A stretch of 64,000 nt of DNA from an uncultured Verrucomicrobia subdivision 3 bacterium (lineage in GTDB: Bacteria > Verrucomicrobiota > Verrucomicrobiia > Limisphaerales > DASXHY01): NCBI GenBank assembly GCA_937890005.1, contig CALBZA010000040.1:7817-71816 (forward strand). Direction: 5' to 3'. Positions 26,852-35,835 of the stretch are shown piece after piece. The position numbers were made by a program, and so were the translations under genes. How positions within the stretch are numbered: position 1 is the first letter of the stretch; the number at the start of each line of letters is the position of its first letter. The notes beneath the pieces are model-generated. The model did no database searches. It was not told the DNA's origin and worked only from the letters and a program-made list of their open reading frames with translations.

Positions 26852-28842
26852 TTCTGATTTCGAGTCGTGATGATGTGCGGTCGTTTCGGCAGCGGCGCGG
26901 CTTCATCCAGATAGAAACTCGGATGCGGCGGCTGATTGTAGCCGACGTTCTGCCAGGCGACGGCGCAACGATATTGCGGATCGTGCATGAGCGTGAACAG
27001 CCGATGCTTTGTCGGAATCGTCGTCGTGTAGATCCGCAATTCTTTGTTGTCGAGTGTGCGCCAGATGATCTCCTCGCGCCAATCGCCAAAAATGTCGGCA
27101 CTTAAAACTGGCGTCGCCTTGGTGCCGCCGATCGAGGTCAGTCCCTGTGCGACGAGGAGGATCGTCTCCGTGCCGTCTTCCCAGTTCCATTTCGAAACGT
27201 AATTGCGATCCAGCAGTTCACGCAGCAGGTCGCCATCCCACCAGACGGCGAAGTTGCACGAGCGTGGTGTGCGGTCGGAAATTTTTTTGCCGTTGGCATC
27301 GTAAAGACCGCGAATGCCCGCACCGAACGCCCAGGTTTCGTTTCCGGGATAACGTGGATCAATGTTGAACGAAGCGCCGCGGCCGGGGCCTTCTCCGGCA
27401 TCGCCACCTTCGGTATCCGCCACCACGGATGGAATCAAAAAGATCGGACGTCCGGTGCGGGCATCGCGCACATTGATTCCTTCGCCCGCGAATCGTTCCT
27501 GAATGCTCATGACCTCAAGGCCGGGATTCGAAGGATTCAGATCGGAGACGTGCAATGCGTCGCCGTGGCCCCAGCCGGTCGAGTAAAGACCCTTGCCATT
27601 GTCGTCGATCACCGCGGCGCCATAGACGATTTCGTCCCGGCCATCGCCATCGACGTCCGCGACGCTGAGATTGTGATTCCCCTGACCGCGAAACTTTCGG
27701 TTCTCCGGTGATTCGTCGCTATCGAACACCCAGCGTTGTGTCAGTTTTCCATCGCGCCAATCCCAGGCCGCAAGGACGGTGCGACTGTAATAACCGCGGC
27801 ACATGACCAGGCTTGGGTGTTTGCCGTCGAGGTACGCCACACACGCGAGATAACGTTCGGATCGATTGCCATTGCCGTCGCCCCAGATCGCGGCGAGTTC
27901 CTGGGACGTGGGATCGAGTTTGGAAGGGTGCCGGCCGGGAACATAGTTCGTGGTGAAAAGCGCCGCGCCGGTGAGGCCATCAAAGATGGTGAGATACTCC
28001 GGGCCGCTCAGGATTCGTCCCTGTTGATTCACGTGATTCGCGTTCGGATCTCCAATCACCTTGCCTGTGCCGTCCTTGGTTCCATCCGCAGTTTTGCAGG
28101 CGATTTCGGCGCGGCCATCGCCATCGAGATCATAGACCATGAACTGCGTGTAATGTGCGCCGGCGCGAATGTTGGGGCCGAGGTTGATTTCCCAGAGCAA
28201 CGTTCCGTCCAGCCGGTACGCCTGAAGAATCGGCGGGTCGGTGACGCCATTGGCGCCGTTATCGCGGGCACGGCCGTTTTGCATCAGAACGATTTCGTAT
28301 TCACCGTCGCCGTCCAGGTCGCCGACCGAACCGTCTCCAACGGTGTAACCCTCGATCTGTTTGATCGGGATGGAAATGTAGGGCAGTGGAAGCGCTCCGG
28401 CCGGAAGAGTGAATGCCGCGCTGGGTTCGCCTTCAACGCCGTTGACCACAGGTCGAACCGTGTAGGAAGTGCGACCCGAGAGATTGGCGGTGGTGTCGAT
28501 GAACCATGTGGGGCCGGTGAGCGGTTCGTTGTTCAGCTTGAACGGCATGTTGAAGGCCGGTGCGTTCGTGAATAAACGCCGTCCCTGTCCGCCCCCAAAA
28601 CGTCCGAATCCGCGTCCCGGCGGCGGCTCGCTTCTACGATACACATTGAAGGCGGTTCCTTCCGGATCGGTGCCAAGGAGCCGCCAGCTGATGAAGACTT
28701 TTCCGTCCGGCTGATGGACCGCCACGACGCCGCGACCGAGATTCTCCATTTGCCTCTGAGCGAGAGTCCGGCTGGACAGAAGCACGAAGGCAACGAGGAG
28801 AAATCGTCCGAGACTTCGTCCCGAATTCAAGTGTGATGACAT
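26848..28842 (-). CDS. Rhamnogalacturonan lyase, polysaccharide lyase family 11
   Basis: 664 residues from the ATG at 28842, chosen because MSSHLNSGRSLGRFLLVAFVLLSS is a signal peptide; in-frame ATGs also occur at 28887 and 28923. The body is a PL11 propeller: MENLGRGVVAVHQPDGKVFISWRLLG, VGDLDGDGEYEIVLMQNGRARDN, then VYDLDGDGRAEIACKTADGTKDG and SVADVDGDGRDEIVYGA. The DxDGDG loops bind calcium. PL11 cleaves the backbone of rhamnogalacturonan I by beta-elimination, matching the acetylesterase translated from the overlapping start. Its divergent neighbour is the aas-like gene. Confidence 0.92.
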   Translation of the reverse strand: MSSHLNSGRSLGRFLLVAFVLLSSRTLAQRQMENLGRGVVAVHQPDGKVFISWRLLGTDPEGTAFNVYRRSEPPPGRGFGRFGGGQGRRLFTNAPAFNMPFKLNNEPLTGPTWFIDTTANLSGRTSYTVRPVVNGVEGEPSAAFTLPAGALPLPYISIPIKQIEGYTVGDGSVGDLDGDGEYEIVLMQNGRARDNGANGVTDPPILQAYRLDGTLLWEINLGPNIRAGAHYTQFMVYDLDGDGRAEIACKTADGTKDGTGKVIGDPNANHVNQQGRILSGPEYLTIFDGLTGAALFTTNYVPGRHPSKLDPTSQELAAIWGDGNGNRSERYLACVAYLDGKHPSLVMCRGYYSRTVLAAWDWRDGKLTQRWVFDSDESPENRKFRGQGNHNLSVADVDGDGRDEIVYGAAVIDDNGKGLYSTGWGHGDALHVSDLNPSNPGLEVMSIQERFAGEGINVRDARTGRPIFLIPSVVADTEGGDAGEGPGRGASFNIDPRYPGNETWAFGAGIRGLYDANGKKISDRTPRSCNFAVWWDGDLLRELLDRNYVSKWNWEDGTETILLVAQGLTSIGGTKATPVLSADIFGDWREEIIWRTLDNKELRIYTTTIPTKHRLFTLMHDPQYRCAVAWQNVGYNQPPHPSFYLDEAAPLPKRPHIITTRNQK

Positions 28843-28991
28843 GGGCTGTTCGACGACGAATCGCCGGAAAAGGTTGCGGACAGACATGCCGCCAAAACTG
28901 ATGAATTCCGAGGGCCGGAGCAATCGATGTTTCAGTCAGTTTTTTCAATTCGGCTTTTCCGGCCCGGTCAGTATTCTCCGGCTATCAGACC
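28843..28991. promoter_or_regulatory. Divergent promoter region between PL11 and the aas-like gene
   Basis: Only 149 bases separate the two divergent starts, so both promoters must be here. An 8-bp inverted pair GGGCCGGA (28912) and TCCGGCCC (28958) is present but widely spaced. I cannot identify confident -35/-10 boxes. Confidence 0.35.
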
Positions 28992-31900
28992 ATGAACAAC
29001 GCCAATACGACGGAACCGTCGCAGTCATCGCTGAAAGGATTCTGGAGCCTGTTCGTTACGCAGTTTCAGGGGGCGTTCAGTGATAATGTTTTCAAGTTCC
29101 TGGTAATATTTTTCATCACCAGCACCATGCCGCCCGAGCAGCGGGACAAGATGATTTCCCTCACGCTCGCCCTGTTCGCGCTGCCGTTCGTGCTCTTTTC
29201 GATGGCTGGCGGTTATTTCGCTGATCGTTTCAGCAAACGATCCGCGATCGTTTGGATCAAGGTGGCGGAAGTGGGAATCATGTCTTTGGGGCTGATAGGG
29301 TTTTGGTTGGGGAACATTCCGTTGTTGTTGGGCGTGATTTTCCTGATGAGTGTTCAAAGCGCCTTTTTCGGTCCGGCGAAATATGGATCACTTCCCGAGT
29401 TGCTGACGGAGAAGAGGCTTTCATGGGGGAATGGAGTTCTAAGTCTGGGAACTTTCATGGCGATCATTACCGGTGGCATTACGGCCGGATTGATGCACAC
29501 GTTTCTGGGCGATCATCGCTATCTCTTCGGCATTCTGCTGGTAGTGCTGGCAGGGGCAGGTCTGCTCGCGAGTCTGGGAATTCCAAAGATTCCCGCTGCC
29601 AACCCGTCGAAACGGCTTCAGTTGAATCCGCTCGGAGATGTTTGGCTCAACCTCAAGCTGGTGGGCAAGGATCGCGTGCTCGCACTGGCCATCGCGGGCA
29701 GCACCTATTTTTGGTTCATCGGTGCGCTGTTCGGCGAACCGACGGTTTTGATCTACAGCCAGGATATCCTCCGGCTGCAAGAAGATCAGATCATGTATCT
29801 GCGTGCGGGAATGGCTGTGGGAATTGGGCTGGGCAGCCTCGCCGCCGGATTTCTGTCAGGAAAAAAGATCGAATACGGTCTGGTCCCGTTGGGAGCATTT
29901 GGTCTGTCAATCTGTGCGGCGCTGTTGGGCATTCTCAAGCTCAGCCCGGTGGGTGCCGGCGTGGTGCTTGGTCTGTTGGGATTCGCCGGAGGATTCTTCA
30001 TCGTGCCGATCAATGCGCTGATTCAGCATCGGCCTGATTCGCGAAATAAAGGATCGGTTGTTGCCACCAATCTCTGGCTCTCGGCGGTCGGAGTGTTTCT
30101 TGCATCCGGTGCGTTCTGGTTGTTACGAACAGTTTTGAATCTGGAGCCGACAACGATCTTCATTGTTGGCGCGATCGTTACTGCAGTCGGCACCGCCTAC
30201 GCCGTCAAACTGGTTCCCGATTCGCTGCTGCGTTTCCTGCTCTGGTGTGCGGTTCACACGATCTATCGCGTGCGGGTCATGGGGCGCGACAACATTCCTT
30301 CCAAGGGCGGCGCGTTGTTCGTCTGCAATCACGTGTCGTTCGTCGATGCCGTCCTGATGCTCGCGTCCACCGACCGGCAGGTGAGGTTCATCATGTTCAA
30401 GGGAAATTACGAACAGTCGTTCATCAGGCCGTTCGCGAAGATTCTCGGCGTGATCCCAATCTCCTCGGAACAGCGGCCTCGGGAAATGATCAAGTCGCTT
30501 CAGACGGCAAGTGATGCGATCCGCGCCGGCGAAGTGGTTTGCATTTTCGCCGAAGGACAAATCACGCGCGTCGGACATCTGCTGCCGTTCCGTCGCGGAT
30601 TTGAACGCATCATGAAGGATCTCGACGCCCCGATCATTCCGGTCGGAATCGACGGCGTGTGGGGCAGCATCTTCAGTTTCAACAAGGGACGATTCCTCTG
30701 GAAGTTGCCAAGGCGGCTGCCGTATCCGATCACCATCAATTACGGAAAGCCGCTGCCGTCAACGGCAAGTCCGATGGAAGTGCGTTCCCGCGTGCAGGAG
30801 CTGCTTGTTGAAGCGTGGCAGGAGCGAAAGGCCCGGATGCGTCCGTTGCCGATCGCGCTGGTGAACACTGCGAGAAAATATCCGTTCCGCGTCGCGATGG
30901 CCGATGCGCAGGGCGCGAAGCTGAACTTCATTTCTGTGCTGATCCGTTCGGTGCTGATTGCGCGTCGGATGCGGAAGATCTGGGCGGGCCAGAAGATGGT
31001 CGGCCTTTTGTTGCCGCCGTCTCCCGGTGGCGCGCTCGTGAATTACGCAGCCCTGCTGCTGGGCAGGGTGCCGGTTAATTTGAACTACACCGTGTCGGAA
31101 GAAACGCTTGCGTCCTGCATCCGGCAATGCGGCATTCAAACGGTCGTCAGTTCCAGAACGTTCCTCACCAAAGTGAAACTGAAAGTTCCCTGCGAACTGG
31201 TGTTGCTGGAGGAAGTGATGGGACTTGGAACGCAGGGGACGGAGGCAGCGCAAACATCATCATCAGCACCGGCAGGTTCAACGGAAATTCAAACGGCGGA
31301 GATTTCTCAGGTTGTGACATCGGAAAACCGTCGTCCGGGATTGTTTGAAAAACTTGCTGCGATTCTGATCGCGGTGTGTGTGCCGGATCGATGGATTCAA
31401 CGTGTGGTTGGCGCGGAGGAGAAATCGAAACTGGATGACCTTGTGACTGTCATTTTTTCCAGCGGCAGCACAGGCGATCCAAAAGGCGTGATGCTGAGCC
31501 ACTACAACGTGGGTTCAAACGTCGAGCAGCTGGAACAGGTGTTTGGACTGAATCCGAACGACCGGCTGCTGGGCATCCTTCCGTTCTTCCATTCATTCGG
31601 ATTCATGGGAACGCTCACATTGCCCGCGATGCTCGGTGTGGGCGTGGCGTATCATCCGAATCCGCTCGATGGAAAAACGATCGGCCAGTTGGTGCGCGAT
31701 CATAAACTGACTTTCCTGCTCGCGACGCCGACGTTCCTGCAGATCTACATGCGCGGCTGCGGCGGTGACGATTTTGGAAGTTTGCGTGTGGTGATGACGG
31801 GCGCGGAAAAACTTCCCGATCGCCTGGCGGCCGCGTTCGAGGAGCAGTTCGGCATCCGGCCGCTGGAAGGTTATGGCTGCACCGAATGCGCGCCCGCGGT

Positions 31901-32552
31901 TGCAGTGAATACACTGGATTTTCGTTCCGCAGGATTTCGTCAGATTGGCGGCAAGCGCGGAAAGATCGGTCATCCGTTGCCGGGCGTTTCTGTTCGAATT
32001 GTGGATCCTCAAACAATGCAACCGATGCCGATGGGGCAGCCGGGCTTGATGTTGGTGAAGGGGCCGAATGTGATGCAGGGCTATTTGGGCAAGCCGGAAA
32101 AGTCGGCTGAAGTGCTGATCACGGATGGCGAAGGCGACGCGCCGTGGTATGTCACCGGCGACATTGCAGCGATCGATGAAGATGGTTTCCTGCAGATCAC
32201 TGATCGTCTCAGCCGATTCTCCAAGATCGGCGGTGAGATGGTGCCGCACATCAAGATTGAGGAGAAGTTGCACGAACTTTCGGCGGCGACGGAGCAGACG
32301 TTTGTGGTGGCGGGAGTGCCGGACGAGAAGAAGGGGGAACGTCTCATCGTGCTGCACAAGTTGACTGCGGAAAAACTTCAGCCGGTTCTCGACAAGCTTG
32401 GTCAGTCTGAACTGCCGAATCTTTGGAAGCCCCGCGCAGATCAGTTTTTTCAGGTCGAAGCGTTTCCATATCTGGGAACCGGCAAGCTCGACCTGCGAAA
32501 GATCAAGGAACTGGCGTCGCAATTGAGCGGCGCGGTTCCAGCCACGGTCTGA
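28992..32552 (+). CDS. aas: LplT-PlsC-Aas fusion: lysophospholipid transporter / acyltransferase / acyl-ACP synthetase
   Basis: 1186 residues in three parts. Residues 1-420 are an MFS-type transporter (about 12 segments; the FQGAFSDNVFKFLVIFF start is LplT-like). Residues about 430-620 are a PlsC acyltransferase with NHVSFVD at 446-452 (the HX4D catalytic pair) and EGQITRVG. Residues about 650-1160 are an AMP-forming ligase with SSGSTGDPKG at 823-832, GYGCTECAP, and GDIAAIDEDGFL. This is the known triple-fusion architecture for re-acylating lysophospholipids: flip, activate and acylate. The linker at about 745-790 is Ser/Thr/Ala-rich. Confidence 0.92.
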   Translation: MNNANTTEPSQSSLKGFWSLFVTQFQGAFSDNVFKFLVIFFITSTMPPEQRDKMISLTLALFALPFVLFSMAGGYFADRFSKRSAIVWIKVAEVGIMSLGLIGFWLGNIPLLLGVIFLMSVQSAFFGPAKYGSLPELLTEKRLSWGNGVLSLGTFMAIITGGITAGLMHTFLGDHRYLFGILLVVLAGAGLLASLGIPKIPAANPSKRLQLNPLGDVWLNLKLVGKDRVLALAIAGSTYFWFIGALFGEPTVLIYSQDILRLQEDQIMYLRAGMAVGIGLGSLAAGFLSGKKIEYGLVPLGAFGLSICAALLGILKLSPVGAGVVLGLLGFAGGFFIVPINALIQHRPDSRNKGSVVATNLWLSAVGVFLASGAFWLLRTVLNLEPTTIFIVGAIVTAVGTAYAVKLVPDSLLRFLLWCAVHTIYRVRVMGRDNIPSKGGALFVCNHVSFVDAVLMLASTDRQVRFIMFKGNYEQSFIRPFAKILGVIPISSEQRPREMIKSLQTASDAIRAGEVVCIFAEGQITRVGHLLPFRRGFERIMKDLDAPIIPVGIDGVWGSIFSFNKGRFLWKLPRRLPYPITINYGKPLPSTASPMEVRSRVQELLVEAWQERKARMRPLPIALVNTARKYPFRVAMADAQGAKLNFISVLIRSVLIARRMRKIWAGQKMVGLLLPPSPGGALVNYAALLLGRVPVNLNYTVSEETLASCIRQCGIQTVVSSRTFLTKVKLKVPCELVLLEEVMGLGTQGTEAAQTSSSAPAGSTEIQTAEISQVVTSENRRPGLFEKLAAILIAVCVPDRWIQRVVGAEEKSKLDDLVTVIFSSGSTGDPKGVMLSHYNVGSNVEQLEQVFGLNPNDRLLGILPFFHSFGFMGTLTLPAMLGVGVAYHPNPLDGKTIGQLVRDHKLTFLLATPTFLQIYMRGCGGDDFGSLRVVMTGAEKLPDRLAAAFEEQFGIRPLEGYGCTECAPAVAVNTLDFRSAGFRQIGGKRGKIGHPLPGVSVRIVDPQTMQPMPMGQPGLMLVKGPNVMQGYLGKPEKSAEVLITDGEGDAPWYVTGDIAAIDEDGFLQITDRLSRFSKIGGEMVPHIKIEEKLHELSAATEQTFVVAGVPDEKKGERLIVLHKLTAEKLQPVLDKLGQSELPNLWKPRADQFFQVEAFPYLGTGKLDLRKIKELASQLSGAVPATV

Positions 32553-32591
32553 CGCATTTCGACCAGTCGTGCAAATTGTGCGCGACGTGGC

Positions 32592-32616
32592 TGCGCAAAG
32601 TGAAACGCTTTGCGCA
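32592..32616 (+). terminator. Hairpin downstream of the aas-like gene
   Basis: TGCGCAAAG-TGAAACG-CTTTGCGCA: a 9-bp perfect stem with a 7-base loop, 40 bases after the aas-like stop. No T-rich run follows, so Rho-independent termination is uncertain. Confidence 0.45.
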
Positions 32617-32800
32617 CCTGCTGCGGCGTGGTTTGGCGCGATTCGTTTTCTTTCGCCGTGTTTTCATGGGGAATTCACATTCCCGTCATCGTGTTGTCAC
32701 TATCGGCTCGAACTATGCTTGGAAATTGTAAAGGCGTTTTGGAAATGCCTTTGAATAAAGTCTCGGCCGAAAGGTCGAAGCTACAGTGGAAAGGGCAAGT

Positions 32801-33025
32801 ATGAAGTCGATCATGGTGACGTATCCGTATTTTCAATCGCTGCCGAAGGGCGTCAAAATGATGCTCCTCGCATCGGAGAATTATTTCTTCAGCGAGGCTG
32901 GTTCAATGAGCAGCGATTGTCGCGACCGGCTGTATCGAAGCAGCATCTCGATGCAGCCGCGGCCGTGGAGCGCGGTGGGTGCGCGTCCGATGAGCCTCGC
33001 AGACGCGCGGGCGCGGGTGATCTAG
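32801..33025 (+). CDS. Small hypothetical protein, 74 aa
   Basis: Begins MKSIMVTYPYFQSLPKGVKMM at 32801 with GGAAAGGG about 8 bases upstream, better than the ATG-less extension to 32786. The first 35 residues are well-organised (hydrophobic helix-like LPKGVKMMLLASENYFF), and the rest is Ser/Arg-rich and low in structure. I have an impression that this opening occurs in other verrucomicrobial small proteins, but cannot verify it. No function is proposed. It stands alone, with no close neighbour on the same strand. Confidence 0.5.
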   Translation: MKSIMVTYPYFQSLPKGVKMMLLASENYFFSEAGSMSSDCRDRLYRSSISMQPRPWSAVGARPMSLADARARVI

Positions 33026-33458
33026 AGGAAGGGGAATCGGGCCAATAATTGCGCAAGGCTGGACAAAACAGGTGGAGCGCAGTCAGTCGTCGTAACGCAT
33101 CTTCCACCAAAAAGCCCGTCAGGGCGGAAAGGTGTTGAGCTATGAACGATCGAAAGACGAGAGAAGTACGCAGGACAGCAACCGCCCGGAGCCTCAAGCT
33201 GGAACGCGTGCAATGCAATGGCATGCAGCATATCGCTTTCAGAGATTCCAGTGGTGCATTGCGGGATTATTCCACGGGCGCGTATCTTCAAAATGCAGTG
33301 GGCATCGCGCCGTTGGCGGTCTCATATTTCTTCTGAATGAGATCGTCGAAAGCGCGGGACGTTTCGTTGATTCAAATCAATCGTGAGCGCTTGGGGGATT
33401 GATCAGCTGCATTGTGGTTGAGATGAACTTGAGTCACGAAGCGTCCCGGCCGAGAAAG
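33026..33458. other. Intergenic region with one doubtful small ORF
   Basis: 433 bases. A 64-aa frame at 33142-33336 is annotated separately with low confidence. A short palindrome TTGATT-CA-AATCAA lies at 33368-33381. I see no other feature. Confidence 0.4.
33142..33336 (+). CDS. Doubtful small ORF, 64 aa
   Basis: Starts MNDRKTREVRRTATARSLK, with GGAAAGG nine bases upstream of the ATG. The N-terminus is very basic; the middle MQHIAFRDSSGALRDYS looks like a beta hairpin. Nothing is recognised, and the base composition does not separate it from non-coding sequence. It could equally be noise. Confidence 0.3.
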   Translation: MNDRKTREVRRTATARSLKLERVQCNGMQHIAFRDSSGALRDYSTGAYLQNAVGIAPLAVSYFF

Positions 33459-33923
33459 TTACTTCAACTCGATGTATTCGGGGCGAATCCCCTTGTCCTC
33501 CCACTCAAGGGTGGCCACGCTGCGTTCCAGTTTGAAACGTTGCCTTCCTGCGTAACCAGGATTGAAGAAGAGCATGCCACTGAGAATCTGACAGAATTTC
33601 TTGTGGGTGTGACCGAAGACGATCACATCCGGACGCAATGTTTTGATCTTCGATTGCAGATCAGAGTCCAGTTCCCGCGGTTCGACGATGTGTTGAATGA
33701 GAAACTTTCGGCCGCCGAGTTCGATGACTTCGATTTCCTTGAATGGAAGGCCTTGATCGGTATTGCCCGTCACCGCAGTCACCGGCGCAATTGCTTCCAA
33801 CTCATGAATGATGAGCGGTGAACCGATGTCGCCCGCGTGGAGAATGTGGTCCACCCCTTTGAAGATTCTCGAAATCTCCGGATCGAGATAGTCGTGGGTG
33901 TCCGAGATGATGCCGAGTTTCAT
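33459..33923 (-). CDS. YfcE/MJ0936-type metallophosphoesterase
   Basis: 154 residues, the usual length. Metal-site motifs are complete: SDTHD at 7-11, HAGDIG near 29-34, GNTDQ near 53-57, and FGHTHKK near 103-109, followed by FNPGYAGRQRF in place of the more usual NPGS. Members are two-metal phosphodiesterases (YfcE, MJ0936). The substrate in vivo is unknown. Cytoplasmic, single gene; the neighbour at 34004 is on the same strand 80 bases upstream. Confidence 0.9.
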   Translation of the reverse strand: MKLGIISDTHDYLDPEISRIFKGVDHILHAGDIGSPLIIHELEAIAPVTAVTGNTDQGLPFKEIEVIELGGRKFLIQHIVEPRELDSDLQSKIKTLRPDVIVFGHTHKKFCQILSGMLFFNPGYAGRQRFKLERSVATLEWEDKGIRPEYIELK

Positions 33924-34003
33924 GTGTATTGGCCCACCGGGGCACGGTAATTGGTCGGTCTGACGGTGCGAAAATTAAGCCGGAATTCTCGCGTAAATAC
34001 TTC

Positions 34004-34657
34004 TCAGGCCTTGGCTTCTGCCGGTTGTTCCGCTTCCTCGGGCTCTTCCTCCCGTTCAGCAGGTTCCTTCTTTTCCTCGGCCGATTCCGCAGTCGAAAGT
34101 TTCATGGCACCGACGAAGATGCCTGTAAACAAACCCGCGCTCAGGAAGGTGTTGCGGAAAAACGTCCACGTTTCAGGCCAGCCACCGGTGCCTTTGATCA
34201 GGGCCCAAAGCCAGCCGAAGAAGGTTTTTGTGTACTCAGGATTGTTGAATGGATTGAAGAGCCACGCCGCTGTGTTTGTGACGAAATAAAAGATCAATGC
34301 GCCGAGCAAACCGCCGCCGAGCAGGGAAGCGAACGAGTGCTTCGGTTTGAAAAATTTCCCGAGGAGAATGAGCAGCACCCAGGCAACGTAATTGAAAATC
34401 TGGTAGCGAAGCATCGGCCACGCCCAGACGTCGTAGCCGAGCGCCAGTTGATAATAAAGATTCAGGCCGATGTCCGTGAGAACCATCGCCGAAAGCGGAA
34501 GCCACCAGGCGGTTTGCCGGGAGAGATAAACGCCGCTGCAGAAGAGCAGGGCGTAGGCGGCGCTGAAGTTTCCGAATTCGCGTGAAAGCATTCCTGGAAT
34601 TCGCGACAACGCGAATATCACGATAAACAACAGCAACGGCCCGATCTTCTTCATCAC
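34004..34657 (-). CDS. DUF6580-type membrane protein
   Basis: 217 residues with about five or six membrane segments between 5 and 185 and a highly acidic tail (AEEKKEPAEREEEPEEAEQP, 193-212). The pattern FGNFSAAYALLFCSGVYL and TDIGLNLYYQL resembles the DUF6580 putative-transporter family, which has the character of a small S-component or ECF-like protein. That assignment is from memory. It has no close partner gene. Confidence 0.65.
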   Translation of the reverse strand: MMKKIGPLLLFIVIFALSRIPGMLSREFGNFSAAYALLFCSGVYLSRQTAWWLPLSAMVLTDIGLNLYYQLALGYDVWAWPMLRYQIFNYVAWVLLILLGKFFKPKHSFASLLGGGLLGALIFYFVTNTAAWLFNPFNNPEYTKTFFGWLWALIKGTGGWPETWTFFRNTFLSAGLFTGIFVGAMKLSTAESAEEKKEPAEREEEPEEAEQPAEAKA

Positions 34658-34713
34658 ACCGCGGATAGCATACGCCGCGAGACTGAGGATTCAATTCCGG
34701 AGTTGATGAGGTA

Positions 34714-34734
34714 GATTGGCGATTGGCGATTGGA
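34714..34734. repeat. Intergenic heptamer repeat
   Basis: GATTGGC, GATTGGC, GATTGGA: three 7-base units between the DUF6580-like gene and the RluA gene. They resemble the CGCCAAT units of the SNF2 array read on the opposite strand. Confidence 0.7.
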
Positions 34735-34880
34735 TTCGAGCTCTGAAAAATTCTAGGAAAAATCAAGCCTTTCCGCCGAGTTCCTGAACCCGCTACAGTC
34801 CGCGACCAACTTCAAACCAAACTTATGAATGATTGATGTAAACAGAACCCGGCCTCCTGAAAGGCCCCGTTCAATCCGCC

Positions 34881-35699
34881 ATGCAGCAACTGTTCGACAT
34901 CATTCACGAAGATTCCGAACTCCTGGTCATCAACAAACCGGCAGGCCTCGTCTGTCATCCGACCAAGGGTGACGAATATTCCAGTCTGATCAGCCGCGTA
35001 AGGCTCTATCTCGGGCCGAACGCCCGCGCGCATCTCGTCAACCGTCTCGATCGCGAAACCAGCGGGGTGACCCTTGTCGCGAAGACCGATGAAGCCGCAC
35101 GCGAGCTGCGGCGATTGATGGAGGGGCGGGCAATCGAAAAGGATTACATCGCAATCGTTCATGGCCACGTGCAAGACGATTACGGAATGGTCGATGCCCC
35201 GATCGGGAAAGATGAACAGAGCCGCGTGGCTGTCAAAGATTGCGTCCGTCTAGACGGCGCTCCATCACAGACAGAGTTCTGGGTGGAAAAACGCTTCACA
35301 AAGTTCGTGCCCGCAGTCGTCGGTACGAGTTCGAAATTCTCATTGGCAGCCACAGCTTCGAACCAAACACATGTTTGCGTTTCCGAAGACTTGACGGAGC
35401 AGCCTTTCACGTTGCTTCGACTGAAGCCATTGACCGGTCGAAAGCATCAGATCCGTATTCACCTCGCGCACCTCGGACATCCCATTGTCGGTGACAAAAT
35501 CTACGGCGGTGACGAGGAGATTTACCTCGCCTTTGTGGAGTATCGTTTGACGGAGAACCAAAGGGCGCGCCTCATCGTGGAGAACCATGCGCTCCATGCA
35601 TCCAGTCTGCGTTTTCAATGGAAGGACAACGGCATGACGTTCCGATGCGTGCCGGAGCGTGGATTCCAGCTTTTTTGCGATTCGACTTTCCGTGACTGA
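34881..35699 (+). CDS. RluA-family pseudouridine synthase
   Basis: 272 residues. The catalytic motif HLVNRLDRETSG at about 51-62 carries the conserved Asp58. GRKHQIRIHLAHLGHPIVGDKIYG is the second family block. No S4 domain precedes it, as in RluA itself. It isomerises uridine in rRNA or tRNA. Residues about 136-170 (TSSKFSLAATASNQTHVCVS) form an insertion-like loop not usual in the family. The start MQQLFDIIHEDSELLVINKPAG is normal. The target RNA is unknown. Confidence 0.92.
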   Translation: MQQLFDIIHEDSELLVINKPAGLVCHPTKGDEYSSLISRVRLYLGPNARAHLVNRLDRETSGVTLVAKTDEAARELRRLMEGRAIEKDYIAIVHGHVQDDYGMVDAPIGKDEQSRVAVKDCVRLDGAPSQTEFWVEKRFTKFVPAVVGTSSKFSLAATASNQTHVCVSEDLTEQPFTLLRLKPLTGRKHQIRIHLAHLGHPIVGDKIYGGDEEIYLAFVEYRLTENQRARLIVENHALHASSLRFQWKDNGMTFRCVPERGFQLFCDSTFRD

Positions 35700-35835
35700 G
35701 TTTGAACGGTCTTCCGTTTGGACGGGCGCTTTTGCTTCGTGATCCAATGAAATTGTAGCGATCGACACAGCACTTTGCTCTTTGAACTCCAGCCAGTTTT
35801 TCTAACTTCGCCGCGTGCCTGTCATTCCGAAAGAA

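Noticed and set aside
27736..28575. Plus-strand open frame inside the PL11 region
   Set aside because: The PL11 strand has calcium loops and propeller repeats; the opposite strand lacks coding features.
28912..28965. Inverted pair GGGCCGGA/TCCGGCCC in the divergent promoter region
   Set aside because: The arms are 8 bases and 38 bases apart; too weak to call an operator or hairpin.
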